The translations under genes were made by a program, and so were the position numbers. From the NCBI GenBank assembly GCA_903838415.1, contig CAILYI010000194.1:49413-113412 (forward strand): a stretch of 64,000 nucleotides of DNA, written 5' to 3'. This DNA comes from an uncultured Anaerolineae bacterium. Its GTDB lineage: Bacteria > Chloroflexota > Anaerolineae > Anaerolineales > Villigracilaceae. Positions 42,158 through 49,947 of this stretch are shown here, one piece after another (position 1 is the stretch's first letter; each line of letters starts with the position of its first letter). Below the pieces are notes generated by a model. It saw nothing but the letters and a program-made list of their open reading frames with translations, had not been told where the DNA came from and ran no database searches.

Positions 42158-42954
42158 CAAGCGGGGGTCTCTTCCTGATCGAGAAATGTCTTCAGTTTTT
42201 CCATGAAATCTTGAGGGGTATCTAGCATGACAAAATGTTGAGCGCGTTCCCAGCGGACGATTTGCGCCTGCGGGACGCCTTCTGAAAGCGGCTGCCACTG
42301 TCGAGGGCTGACGATGTTATCGCGGTCGCCATACATGCCCATGACCGGGATTTTGAGTTGCGAAAGCATCGGGCGCAAGTCGGTGCGGCGCAGGGAGGCG
42401 ATGCTGCGCAGAAATGACTCAACGGTGGTGCTGGTCAGGTCGCGATCCATCATGCCGGGGAAGCGTGGATCGGAGCAAATAAACGGCGCGGCCACCTTCA
42501 TCCCACCGCGGAAAGCCCACATCATGTTAAACAACATGAAGGCGGTAAACCGGTATCCGGCGAGTTTTAGTGGAACAGCCAGCGATGAACCAATAATCGG
42601 GGAGCCAATCACAACCACTTTGCGCACACGCTCCGGGTATTGAATGGCCACCGCCAGGCTGACCGTTCCGCCCATGCTGTGCCCAACCAGTGGAGCTTCA
42701 GCAATTCCAAGCCGATCCATAAACTGATCGACTAATTTGACAAAGTCCTGAACTGCGTATGTTTCACGTTTCTTGCCAGATTCTCCGAACCCCCAGAAAT
42801 CCAGCGCATAGGTGCGATAATAGCGGCCCAGGTAGGCCATGGTTTCCTGCCATAGGCCCCAGGAACCGAGCCAACCATGCAACAAAATAACCGGGCGGCC
42901 ACGCCCATAGACCTCATAATGAACGATGCCTTGATCAGTGGTAATCGAGGACAC
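42157..42954 (-). CDS. Alpha/beta hydrolase with intact catalytic triad
   Basis: A 265-residue alpha/beta hydrolase, third gene of the operon. Oxyanion HGW (26-28), nucleophile Ser93 in LVGHSMGGTVSL, acid in GMYGDRDNIVS and His in RAQHFVMLD are all present. It is a paralogue of the operon's last gene: both start with IVHYEVxGRGRPxIxLHGWxGSW and have equal spacing to position 93. Substrates may be esters, lactones or epoxides. Stop and the next start overlap by one base, implying coupled translation with the V4R protein. Confidence 0.9.
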   Translation of the reverse strand: MSSITTDQGIVHYEVYGRGRPVILLHGWLGSWGLWQETMAYLGRYYRTYALDFWGFGESGKKRETYAVQDFVKLVDQFMDRLGIAEAPLVGHSMGGTVSLAVAIQYPERVRKVVVIGSPIIGSSLAVPLKLAGYRFTAFMLFNMMWAFRGGMKVAAPFICSDPRFPGMMDRDLTSTTVESFLRSIASLRRTDLRPMLSQLKIPVMGMYGDRDNIVSPRQWQPLSEGVPQAQIVRWERAQHFVMLDTPQDFMEKLKTFLDQEETPA

Positions 42955-42972
42955 AACTGCTTTCGCGGAATC

Positions 42973-43515
42973 TTATTTGTCTCCGCCTTCCATCTCTGCC
43001 AGGATGCTGTAGAGCAGTTCCAACAGGACGTTTTTGACGGTGGCTTTATCAGTAGCGACACAGGGCAGCAGCTTGACTTTTGGGTCGAGGCGCAGAGCAT
43101 GACGCATATCATCCAATTCCCATGCGTCGGCAGCGTCTTGTTTATTGGCTGCAACAACATAAGGGGTCGGCGCATAAGCCCGGAAGGTTTCCAGGATTGA
43201 ACGGCCTTCGCGGAAGGTTTCAGGGCGGGCGCTGTCAATCATGACAATGAAGCCCAGCATACCTTCAGAAAGAATCTCCCACATAAAGTCAAAACGTTTT
43301 TGGCCGGGTGTGCCAAACAAATAAAGCACCAGATCTTCGTCCACGGTGATGCGGCCAAAGTCCATGGCAACCGTGGTTGCCTGTTTTACTGCACGTTCAC
43401 CAGCACCGGTGACTTTACGTTCAGTCGCAACGACATCGATCTCGCTGACAGAACGAATAAACTGCGTCTTGCCTGCGCTAAACGGTCCAGTCACCACCAT
43501 TTTGACGGTTTGCAT
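42973..43515 (-). CDS. Ras-like small GTPase (prokaryotic)
   Basis: A 180-residue GTPase without extra domains. G1 is GPFSAGKT (10-17), G2 probably Thr47/48, G3 is LFGTPGQKRF (66-75), G4 is NKQD (124-127) and G5 is VATD (153-156). The G3 D-x-x-G is G-T-P-G, common in this prokaryotic Rab/MglA-like group. Related GTPases in actinobacterial conservons and in gliding bacteria act as switches downstream of sensor kinases. Here it lies directly after a PATAN protein and upstream of lipid-type enzymes. Confidence 0.9.
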   Translation of the reverse strand: MQTVKMVVTGPFSAGKTQFIRSVSEIDVVATERKVTGAGERAVKQATTVAMDFGRITVDEDLVLYLFGTPGQKRFDFMWEILSEGMLGFIVMIDSARPETFREGRSILETFRAYAPTPYVVAANKQDAADAWELDDMRHALRLDPKVKLLPCVATDKATVKNVLLELLYSILAEMEGGDK

Positions 43516-43539
43516 GATAACTCACCCTTGAATAAAAAA

Positions 43540-44361
43540 TTAGATCGAGCGAATCCGCGTGATTAAACGGTTGACCAGCGATTTTTGCTCTTCCCGGTTC
43601 TGAACGGTCACCTGCGGGCGGGCGTGATCAAACGCTGGCGTAACGCCATCCGGGCGGATTAATTCCACCAACCCGGCTTGTAACAAGCCATAAACAATCC
43701 GGCGGATTTCGTGGTCACTCATTTTGGAGACCGTTGCAATCTGATGGATGGTGTTGCGGGGATTGATGTATGAGACCACGCGCCATTCTTCAACGGTCAA
43801 ATTCATCTTTTGCATGGAAGTGCCGGAACGTTCGATAAATTTGAGCGCCATATCGAGGCTGGGAATTTCATCCTGCAGTTGTTCCCATTCGCGCAACTGG
43901 TGCGCCCCTTCGATGATCAGGTTTTCCAGATCCAGGCGCACGGAAATCCGATCGTCCGGCGGCAAAACATCGTTTTCAAAACGGAAAATCCCTTCCACCC
44001 AGGTAAACAGGCGGCGCACAACATCATTAAAGTAGGCCTGCAGGGAATTCAGAACATCATCTTGCGACATATACCCGGCGTTAATCAACATCAGGCCGAG
44101 TTCCTTATCGCTGATTTTGGCGGCACGCAACTGGATGGCGCGCAACTGTCCGTTTGTCAAGCGCTTGGAACGATGCAGGATGGTCGCCAGCCGGTTATCT
44201 TCCTGCCCAATTTGCGCATAAGACAGCTTGCCATCCCGAAAAGAGATGCGCGCCGACTCACTGGAGCCCTCAATCACCAAAGTCCCGGTCTTGTGGGCCA
44301 GGTTGATCAGATTGAGTAATTGTGTAACTGTAAAATCGCGCAGATTGCCCCGAAGAGCCAT
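43540..44361 (-). CDS. PATAN/DUF4388-domain protein
   Basis: A 273-residue protein, first gene of the operon. ATG 44361 has GAGG upstream; a TTG four codons earlier is less likely. Residues 1-110 match DUF4388 (PATAN): ALRGNLRDFTVTQLLNLINLAHKTGTLVI, then ARISFRDGKLSYAQIG. PATAN domains are frequent in receiver-linked regulators of motility and GTPase signalling. The middle contains a second helical domain and the C-terminal ~70 residues a winged-helix-like segment (NTIHQIATVSKMSDHEIRRIVYGLLQAGLVEL). Confidence 0.88.
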   Translation of the reverse strand: MALRGNLRDFTVTQLLNLINLAHKTGTLVIEGSSESARISFRDGKLSYAQIGQEDNRLATILHRSKRLTNGQLRAIQLRAAKISDKELGLMLINAGYMSQDDVLNSLQAYFNDVVRRLFTWVEGIFRFENDVLPPDDRISVRLDLENLIIEGAHQLREWEQLQDEIPSLDMALKFIERSGTSMQKMNLTVEEWRVVSYINPRNTIHQIATVSKMSDHEIRRIVYGLLQAGLVELIRPDGVTPAFDHARPQVTVQNREEQKSLVNRLITRIRSI

Positions 44362-44402
44362 GGACTGCCTCAATTATGCTGAAGAATGAAAGTGATTAAA
44401 CG

Positions 44403-44431
44403 ATTATACATGTAAGGGATACAAGTGTAAA
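44403..44431 (-). promoter_or_regulatory. Promoter of the ten-gene operon
   Basis: On the minus strand TTTACA (44431-44426, five of six matches), 17-nt spacer and perfect TATAAT (44408-44403). The start would be near 44396 and leave a ~35-nt leader before the PATAN gene. No other strong promoter is visible among the following nine genes. Confidence 0.75.
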
Positions 44432-44537
44432 TATACAGTGCGCGTTGATAAGCGTTTGGAAGGTAAAAAATCGACGCTTGAAACATGGCGATGACGAACA
44501 ATTTCGCACAAAGAACGGGGATGGACAGCGGCCGTTT

Positions 44538-45485
44538 TTATGGCCGGGCCTCGACGAGTAAATCCACGCGGGAAATGAGCGGGCCCAGGCTGTAAACGGA
44601 CAGCTCAAAAGGTTGAGATGCGCCCGCTTGAAGCGTACCGCTCCATTCCCAGCGGCGGTAGCCGATCATGTTTCCGGCGGAGTCGTACGCCACGGCTGCC
44701 ACCCACAGCACGGCCGCCGGTCGGCTTCCATCCGGCAGGGTGACCTGTCCCTGGGCGTGCGCTGACTGCCCATTCCAGTCAATGCTGACGGCCAGGTTTT
44801 GGATGGAGGCGGACAGGTAGCGGGCATCATCCGATGGCAGACGGACAGCGTCAATCAGCTGCGCCTGCGCGGAAGTTTGCGCAACAATGCCGCTGAAAAA
44901 GGTCGCGGCGGGCAAGGCTTGCCCGTGAAGCAGCCGATTACACGGCAGGATGGCATCCTGGCTGCCGATCGATTGGCCGTTCCCGTCAAACAGGGTGACC
45001 TGGATTTTGATATTTTCGAGCGCTTCAGGGTAGGGATTGTGAACCGGAACCAGACAGGCCGTGCCGCCGCCGGAAAGCTGGCAAAAAACGGGACCCATGT
45101 CAGGCGGCGCAGGGGTGACGAGCAGCCCTGAAACGACTCCCGGTGCGCCTGAAGGGATGGTAATCGTCTGCCCGATGGAGAGTGCTTCAGGCGCGATGCC
45201 GGGATTGGCGGCCAGCAATGTCTCGATGGAAACGCCAAAACGCCCGGCAATGGCGCTGATGGTATCGCCGCCCAGGATACTGTAGAGCACCGGCGTGGGT
45301 GACGGGCTGGGAATTTCCGTGGCGGGCAGCGTGGGGGAAGGGGTAACAGCGGGCGTTCGAGTGTCGTACGCCCGCAAATTTGACGGCGAAGCAGGCTGAG
45401 GCGCGTCAGTGGGGGAGGCGCAGCCCATCAGCCCCCAAAAAGCCAGCGAAACGGTCAAGAGTCTGAATAATCGCATCCAATCCAT
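44538..45485 (-). CDS. LysM-domain lipoprotein
   Basis: A 315-residue envelope protein starting at ATG 45485. The signal MDWMRLFRLLTVSLAFWGLMGC has lipobox LMGC. A Pro/Thr/Ser-rich linker follows to about residue 65, then one LysM repeat (about 66-110: YSILGGDTISAIAGRFGVSI, then NPGIAPEALSIGQTITIP), which binds peptidoglycan or related glycans. The remaining ~190 residues contain FxLDD-like beta-rich segments with no recognised family. A TATAAT box lies 6 nt before the ATG. It is divergent from the metallo-hydrolase gene. Confidence 0.87.
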   Translation of the reverse strand: MDWMRLFRLLTVSLAFWGLMGCASPTDAPQPASPSNLRAYDTRTPAVTPSPTLPATEIPSPSPTPVLYSILGGDTISAIAGRFGVSIETLLAANPGIAPEALSIGQTITIPSGAPGVVSGLLVTPAPPDMGPVFCQLSGGGTACLVPVHNPYPEALENIKIQVTLFDGNGQSIGSQDAILPCNRLLHGQALPAATFFSGIVAQTSAQAQLIDAVRLPSDDARYLSASIQNLAVSIDWNGQSAHAQGQVTLPDGSRPAAVLWVAAVAYDSAGNMIGYRRWEWSGTLQAGASQPFELSVYSLGPLISRVDLLVEARP

Positions 45486-45491
45486 ATTGTC

Positions 45492-45497
45492 ATTATA
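45492..45497 (-). promoter_or_regulatory. TATAAT box of the LysM lipoprotein gene
   Basis: On the minus strand a perfect TATAAT ends 6 nt before ATG 45485, the same distance as for cydD and the DUF2085 gene. A leaderless transcript is likely. The -35 is weak. Confidence 0.6.
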
Positions 45498-45521
45498 GTA
45501 TGCCGCTGGCAAAAATTCGAT

Positions 45522-45550
45522 TTGACCTTGGGCAAAATTGTGCCTATACT
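45522..45550 (+). promoter_or_regulatory. Promoter of the metal-dependent hydrolase gene
   Basis: TTGACC (45522-45527), 17-nt spacer, TATACT (45545-45550). Both hexamers match the consensus at five positions. The gene has a normal leader with AGGAGG. Confidence 0.75.
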
Positions 45551-45577
45551 TTAATCTATCTCATTCAGGAGGATCCT

Positions 45578-46264
45578 ATGACCAACAAATTAACCTGGTT
45601 CGGACACGCCACGCTGGGCCTTGAAACGGACGGACAGCGCCTGCTCATCGACCCATTTTTTAACGGTAACCCGGCCGCCAGCGCCAAAGCGGACGAAGTA
45701 GCTGCCGATTTTATCCTGGTGACGCATGGTCACGGTGACCATGTTGGCGATGCCATTCAGATCGCCAAGCGCACCGGCGCGACCGTGATCGCCAACGCCG
45801 AAATCAGCAGCTGGATGGGCCGGCAGGGCGTGGAAAATACGCATGCCCAACACATCGGCGGCGGATATCATTACCCGTTTGGATATTTGAAGCTGACCCT
45901 GGCCCTACATGGTTCGGCCCTGCCGGACGGTTCCAACGGCGGCAACCCGGTCGGATTCTTGCTGACCATGAACGATGGGAAGAAAATCTATCTGGCGGGA
46001 GACACCGGCTTGTTTGGGGATATGCGATTAATCGGCGAAGAAGGCCTGGAGGCGGCTGTCCTGCCGATCGGCGACAACTACACCATGGGGCCGGATGACG
46101 CCCTGCGAGCGGTCAAAATGCTCACGCCGAAACACGTCATTCCCATCCACTTCTCCACATGGGATGTCATCAGGCAGGATCCCGCTGATTGGGCGGCGCG
46201 CGTCGCGAAAGAAACCGGCGCGCAGGTGCACGTGCTCAAACCGGGCGAACATTTCTCATTTTAG
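45578..46264 (+). CDS. Metal-dependent hydrolase, UPF0173 metallo-beta-lactamase fold
   Basis: A 228-residue protein; ATG 45578 follows CAGGAGGATCCT. It begins LTWFGHATLGLETDGQRLLIDPFF and has VTHGHGDHVGDAI (the HxHxDH metal motif), GDTGLFGDM and a C-terminal IPIHFSTWD. These are the UPF0173/YtkL-type metallo-hydrolase features, with two metal sites. The substrate is unknown; related proteins hydrolyse N-acyl-phosphatidyl-type or lactone compounds, among others. It shares a bidirectional terminator with the convergent PAP2 gene. Confidence 0.9.
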   Translation: MTNKLTWFGHATLGLETDGQRLLIDPFFNGNPAASAKADEVAADFILVTHGHGDHVGDAIQIAKRTGATVIANAEISSWMGRQGVENTHAQHIGGGYHYPFGYLKLTLALHGSALPDGSNGGNPVGFLLTMNDGKKIYLAGDTGLFGDMRLIGEEGLEAAVLPIGDNYTMGPDDALRAVKMLTPKHVIPIHFSTWDVIRQDPADWAARVAKETGAQVHVLKPGEHFSF

Positions 46265-46295
46265 CGAAAACGCCGCGAGTTTTTCTCCAAGAATC

Positions 46296-46328
46296 AATCA
46301 GCCCCGAAGGATATTTTCGGGGCTGATT
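46296..46328. terminator. Bidirectional terminator
   Basis: AATCAGCCCCGAA (46296-46308) pairs with TTCGGGGCTGATT (46316-46328); loop GGATATT. TTTTTA follows on the plus strand. It lies between the convergent hydrolase and PAP2 genes. Confidence 0.8.
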
Positions 46329-46346
46329 TTTATCCAAGCAAGGGAT

Positions 46347-46916
46347 TTACCAGAGCAGAAAACCCAACGATCCCACTAGAGACAGGCTGATTTGCGCAAA
46401 AACTGCCGCCGAAACCGGATAGCCCAAAAAGGCCACCAGTACGCCCAGCATCGCCCCGGCGATCACATCTGAAACATAGTGCACGCCCATGGCAACGCGC
46501 GCCAGCGAAACCAGTGGCGCCCAAATCCACAGCGCAATCGCCAGCCAGCCGGGACCGAGGAAAACCGCCAACGTCGCGATTAAAAACGCACGCGCGGCAT
46601 GCCCGGACGGGAATGAATGCGGGTCGGTATTGCGGTAGATTGCGCCCCAATCACCTTCCGGTCTGCGGCGGCGAATGCTGAACTTGAGCGCCATGACCAG
46701 CGCAGCGAGCAAAGAAACCCAAAATAGCTGGTAAACGGCCCACTGTTTCCAAAAGGAATTGCCCGCGAACCACAAAATGAGCATACCCAGTCCCCAGAAC
46801 CAGGAATCGCCCGAATGAGCAAAGAACATGGCAAAATTGCGCAACAGTCCGGGTTTTTCGGCCACGCGCAGGGCATAAGACCAATCGCGGTCGAGTTCGA
46901 GGATTTTTTTGAACAA
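46347..46916 (-). CDS. PAP2-family membrane phosphatase
   Basis: A 189-residue membrane phosphatase with five helices. The PAP2 catalytic motifs are in order: KFSIRRRRPEGDW, FPSGHAARAF and LARVAMGVHYVSDVIAG. Such enzymes dephosphorylate phosphatidate, undecaprenyl diphosphate or phosphatidylglycerophosphate. It follows the nucleotidyltransferase gene on the same strand by 33 nt, suggesting a lipid or cell-envelope step shared with it. Confidence 0.9.
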   Translation of the reverse strand: MFKKILELDRDWSYALRVAEKPGLLRNFAMFFAHSGDSWFWGLGMLILWFAGNSFWKQWAVYQLFWVSLLAALVMALKFSIRRRRPEGDWGAIYRNTDPHSFPSGHAARAFLIATLAVFLGPGWLAIALWIWAPLVSLARVAMGVHYVSDVIAGAMLGVLVAFLGYPVSAAVFAQISLSLVGSLGFLLW

Positions 46917-46949
46917 ATTAAGCTCCTGAGAAACAGCCTGCCGGAAAAT

Positions 46950-47717
46950 TTACTTCCCGGCCAGGTCTGCGCGCATGATTTCCAATTGATGCGGCTTATC
47001 CACATCCATACCGGCTTCAGCCCAGGGCCAAACCAGGGCCTTGCCGCGGATGCCAATCCGCTCGCAAACCCGCCTTACCAGGTCATCCAGCGACAGTTGG
47101 CGCATAAGCATGAGAATCAGTGTGCCATAACCGATGATGGCGGCCTGTTTCAACGGAGATTTGCGGTTTCCAATCAGCGCTTCCCACATATCCAGGTGCT
47201 CGGTGGCCATGCGGATGTGGGTGGCGTTAATATCCGCGCCGCATAAATCCAGGCCTTTGAGATGTGTATACGTGCGGCGCGAATTGGGATAGCGCGTTTC
47301 CATGGCATCGCGCGAGATCACGCCATAGTAGATATCGGCCGGGGTTTTTCCGATTTCATCCACCAGCCAATCCACCATTTCACCGGTAAGCGCCGGGATA
47401 TCTGATGAAACAATCAGCACGTGTTCCGTTTTCGGGTTCAACTCCAACGCTTTCTGGACTCCGGAAACGATATTCGACAACATGCGACCTTCATTGGGCA
47501 GGTAATGAGTCGGCTTGGAGCAGCTTACGCCGCTTTTCTCGGTCATGCCCATGATGATGACATTCTCCACCTTTTGTGACGCGGAGAGTGCATCCAGAAC
47601 CCATTGGATCATGGGTTTTCCGGCAACCGGGAGCATGGCCTTGGGATGGCCTTCGGTATAGGGATAAAGGGGATCTTCAGGAAGCGGGATACCGCCTGCC
47701 GTTACGATTGCGTCCAT
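46950..47717 (-). CDS. Nucleotidyltransferase of the MobA-like/GT-A fold
   Basis: A 255-residue protein beginning MDAIVTAGGIPLPEDPLYPY and GHPKAMLPVAGKPMIQWVLDAL, the nucleotide-binding start of sugar-nucleotidyl and cytidylyltransferases. VLIVSSDIPALTGEMVDWLV contains the metal-binding aspartate. It would activate a phosphorylated sugar or polyol with NTP. The nature of the substrate is not evident. It lies between a PAP2 gene and a quinate-dehydrogenase-like gene, all on one strand. Confidence 0.87.
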   Translation of the reverse strand: MDAIVTAGGIPLPEDPLYPYTEGHPKAMLPVAGKPMIQWVLDALSASQKVENVIIMGMTEKSGVSCSKPTHYLPNEGRMLSNIVSGVQKALELNPKTEHVLIVSSDIPALTGEMVDWLVDEIGKTPADIYYGVISRDAMETRYPNSRRTYTHLKGLDLCGADINATHIRMATEHLDMWEALIGNRKSPLKQAAIIGYGTLILMLMRQLSLDDLVRRVCERIGIRGKALVWPWAEAGMDVDKPHQLEIMRADLAGK

Positions 47718-47737
47718 AATAAAATAACTCCTCCAAA

Positions 47738-48643
47738 TCAGTTCAGTTCTTGCAACTGCGGCTGAAATTTTAATTTTTCAAGCATTTCGTTGTATTCAGC
47801 ATTCGTCAAGGCGCGGTTTTTCCCGGAGATGGCAATCAGGGCCGCTTCCATCATATTGGTGCCAAACGAACGGCCTTCCAGCACCGGCGTAGTGGTAATT
47901 AGATATTTCACGCCCACTTTGCGGAACAATTCCACGTCATCAGGAGTGGTGGTGTTGGTGACAACGATTTTTCCACTCATATTTTCGGGCATGTAGCGTT
48001 TGATGTAGTGGCAATCTCCCGCAATGACGGTGGCCCAGTTGAAATATTTGGGATATTTTGGCTTGCGTTCTTCCTGTTTCTCACCGATTGGATAGACCCA
48101 TTCGAACGGCAAGCGCCCGGCAACGGGCATCAGCAGCGCAGCCATGAACTTGAGCTGTTTCACTGAACGCAGGGCAATCGGGATATCGAGCGAAAACATC
48201 ATATCGCCAAAAGCGCAATCATACCCGGCATCGATGAATGAGCGGGTCATCCCCCAGCGATCCGCGCCAGTCATGATGAAGACAGTTTTGCCCCGCTCCT
48301 TGATGTAATCGCCAATTTCGGCATCCAAAAACGGCGCAGCTTTGTTTTCGAGCGTGTTTTTCAGGCCAGTGCCATCGACAACCGGAGTCTTTTTAATATG
48401 GCGAATCATCGGCAAAACGGAGTACAACGGGTACCATTTGTCATCCACCAGCAGGCCCAAATCTCCGCCACCAACGCCGAAAGCGTCCACTGTGCCATCC
48501 ATATCTTTATATTTAAGCGCGGCCGCCTCCATGTCGCCATCGGTGCCGATGCGCTCAATACTGATCTGTTCGCCCAACAGCGTCACTTCCACTGCCTTAT
48601 TGCGCTTCGAAGAACCAATGCTGATACTGACTGCTCGTTTCAT
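47738..48643 (-). CDS. Quinate 5-dehydrogenase-like conserved protein
   Basis: A 301-residue protein with MKRAVSISIGSSKRNKAVEVTL at the start, VDAFGVGGGDLGLLVDDKWYPL and YFNWATVIAGDCHYIKRYMPENMSGKIVVTNTTTPDDVELFRKVGVKYLITTTPVLEGRSFGTNMMEAALI. Databases often name such proteins quinate 5-dehydrogenase, a label resting on weak evidence. A glycine-rich loop and conserved Asp/Cys residues suggest an enzyme. It lies 20 nt before the nucleotidyltransferase gene and may work with it. Confidence 0.72.
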   Translation of the reverse strand: MKRAVSISIGSSKRNKAVEVTLLGEQISIERIGTDGDMEAAALKYKDMDGTVDAFGVGGGDLGLLVDDKWYPLYSVLPMIRHIKKTPVVDGTGLKNTLENKAAPFLDAEIGDYIKERGKTVFIMTGADRWGMTRSFIDAGYDCAFGDMMFSLDIPIALRSVKQLKFMAALLMPVAGRLPFEWVYPIGEKQEERKPKYPKYFNWATVIAGDCHYIKRYMPENMSGKIVVTNTTTPDDVELFRKVGVKYLITTTPVLEGRSFGTNMMEAALIAISGKNRALTNAEYNEMLEKLKFQPQLQELN

Positions 48644-48699
48644 GGGGCGTCCTCCATATTAAAAAATTTTCACGAGTATACACCCGTGGATTGTTTCTG

Positions 48700-48728
48700 A
48701 AAATGACCGGGAAGAGTCCGGTCATTTT
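48700..48728. terminator. Hairpin between TspO and quinate-like genes
   Basis: AAAATGACCGG (48700-48710) pairs with CCGGTCATTTT (48718-48728), loop GAAGAGT. It lies about 155 nt downstream of the TspO stop and upstream of the quinate-like gene on the minus strand, so it could end the TspO transcript. Confidence 0.6.
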
Positions 48729-48884
48729 AATCCCCGTCAAACTGCCGATAGTCTATAGGATACAACAAAATCGCTCAATTTGTGCAAATTTGGGTGTTTT
48801 GCGAATTCAAACTGAGGGATGAGCGACATTCCAAAGTGCTCTCTTCCGAAGACCACGCCCCCGCTGCGGGAGAAACAAGTGTGT

Positions 48885-49637
48885 TTAACGTCGGCGCTGG
48901 ATCATGCTGTAGATAGCCAATCCACCCGCAAGGGCTGCTGCAGCCCAGGCGCTGTTCGCCACGAGCGGGAATTCGGCCTGTTTGACGGCGATCCCGATAA
49001 ACGACCAAACCAGCACGAACAGGTAGCCCGCATCTCGCCGGGTGAGCGCCATCAGCACCCCGAGCAGGGAGGCAACGGCAATCATAACAGCGGCCCAGGT
49101 CTGTGCAGGCAGGCCCCATCCACTCCAGCTGACGGAAAACAACCAGTCGGTGATATTGGCTACCGTGGCGACGGTAATCCATCCCAGGTAAACGCTAAAG
49201 GGCACATCCACGCACCAGCGTTCGGCAGCGCTCACGGCGCGGCGTCCCACATCCAACTTGAGATAACTGGCGATCAGAGTCACCAGCAAAGCCAGCATGA
49301 CGAGCACGCTCAGGCCAAACTGGTTGTAATGCCAGCAGAACAGCCATGCCGCATTGAATATGCCGCTCAGAGCAAAAAGAAATCCCAGGTTTTGCAGGCG
49401 CGGATTTTCCTTTTGCGCAGGCAGAAATTGATAAATGGCGAAAGCGATCCAGCCAATATAGATGATGCCCCAGATGGCAAAAACGTAGCCCGCAGGGACA
49501 AAATAGATCTGGAAACGGTCTGAGATTTCGCCGGTATTCTGACCATTGAGCGGTAGGGCGCTGGCAAGGATGTTGACGGTTAAAGCAAACAGCACTGACA
49601 GGGTGTTCGAAAGCTGGCGCAGGGTATTTTTAGACAT
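48885..49637 (-). CDS. TspO/MBR-family membrane protein
   Basis: A 250-residue polytopic protein starting at ATG 49637, behind CGGGAGAAGATC. Six or seven helices are visible. The N-terminal FALTVNILASALPLNG, YVFAIWGIIYIGW and RRAVSAAERWCVDVPFSVYLGWITVATVAN segments match TspO-like tryptophan-rich sensors; W and Y residues in the helices are typical. It is longer than classic TspO (about 160), with an added C-terminal helix pair. TspO binds tetrapyrroles. A 15-bp palindrome lies upstream. Confidence 0.85.
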   Translation of the reverse strand: MSKNTLRQLSNTLSVLFALTVNILASALPLNGQNTGEISDRFQIYFVPAGYVFAIWGIIYIGWIAFAIYQFLPAQKENPRLQNLGFLFALSGIFNAAWLFCWHYNQFGLSVLVMLALLVTLIASYLKLDVGRRAVSAAERWCVDVPFSVYLGWITVATVANITDWLFSVSWSGWGLPAQTWAAVMIAVASLLGVLMALTRRDAGYLFVLVWSFIGIAVKQAEFPLVANSAWAAAALAGGLAIYSMIQRRR

Positions 49638-49662
49638 GATCTTCTCCCGTTTTTTATGGAAC

Positions 49663-49677
49663 ATTGAGTTTCTCAAT
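49663..49677. promoter_or_regulatory. Palindrome upstream of the TspO gene
   Basis: ATTGAG-TTT-CTCAAT is a perfect inverted repeat 26 nt upstream of the TspO start. A TACAAT box lies just beyond it on the minus strand. It may be an operator for an unknown regulator. Confidence 0.4.
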
Positions 49678-49766
49678 CTATTGTATGGCCGAACTCTTTC
49701 AATAGCTATCCCGTTGGCAATGGTATTCCTTTCCATCCAAGAGACCGCGCCCGTGTGCAGGAAGGC

Positions 49767-49883
49767 TCACTTATGGTTTGATATTCTTCCGGCCTTGTTC
49801 AAAACCATTTCCCCATTCACCACATCCCCAAACAGACAATCCCGCCGCCAGGCTACCATGGTGACAAAATAAGCGCCTGCACC
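49767..49883 (-). pseudogene. Remnant of a REP-associated tyrosine transposase (Y1_Tnp)
   Basis: The frame reads GAYFVTMVAWRRDCLFG and DVVNGEMVLNKAGRI, followed by a stop. This is the N-terminal region of REP-associated transposases (the typical pattern is G-A-Y-F-V-T-x-x-x-x-x-R-x-C-L-F-G). The HxH and Tyr catalytic residues are lost and no long frame remains. It lies beside the hairpin at 49907-49935, the expected flanking repeat. Confidence 0.7.
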
Positions 49884-49906
49884 CCCACAGAAATGACATT
49901 TACAAC

Positions 49907-49935
49907 GTAGGGGCGAGCCGTCGGCTCGCCCCTAC
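49907..49935. repeat. GTAGGGGCGAGCC hairpin, REP-type
   Basis: A perfect 13-bp stem, GTAGGGGCGAGCC (49907-49919) with GGCTCGCCCCTAC (49923-49935), loop GTC. It lies 23 nt from the transposase remnant. Its arm sequence is nearly the same as the ends of the element at 3264-3358. Confidence 0.75.
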
Positions 49936-49947
49936 TGACACAACCAA

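Noticed and set aside
44374..44537. Hairpin CGGCC-ATAAAAAC-GGCCG near the LysM gene stop as a terminator
   Set aside because: Only five base pairs and no U-run; too weak to call.
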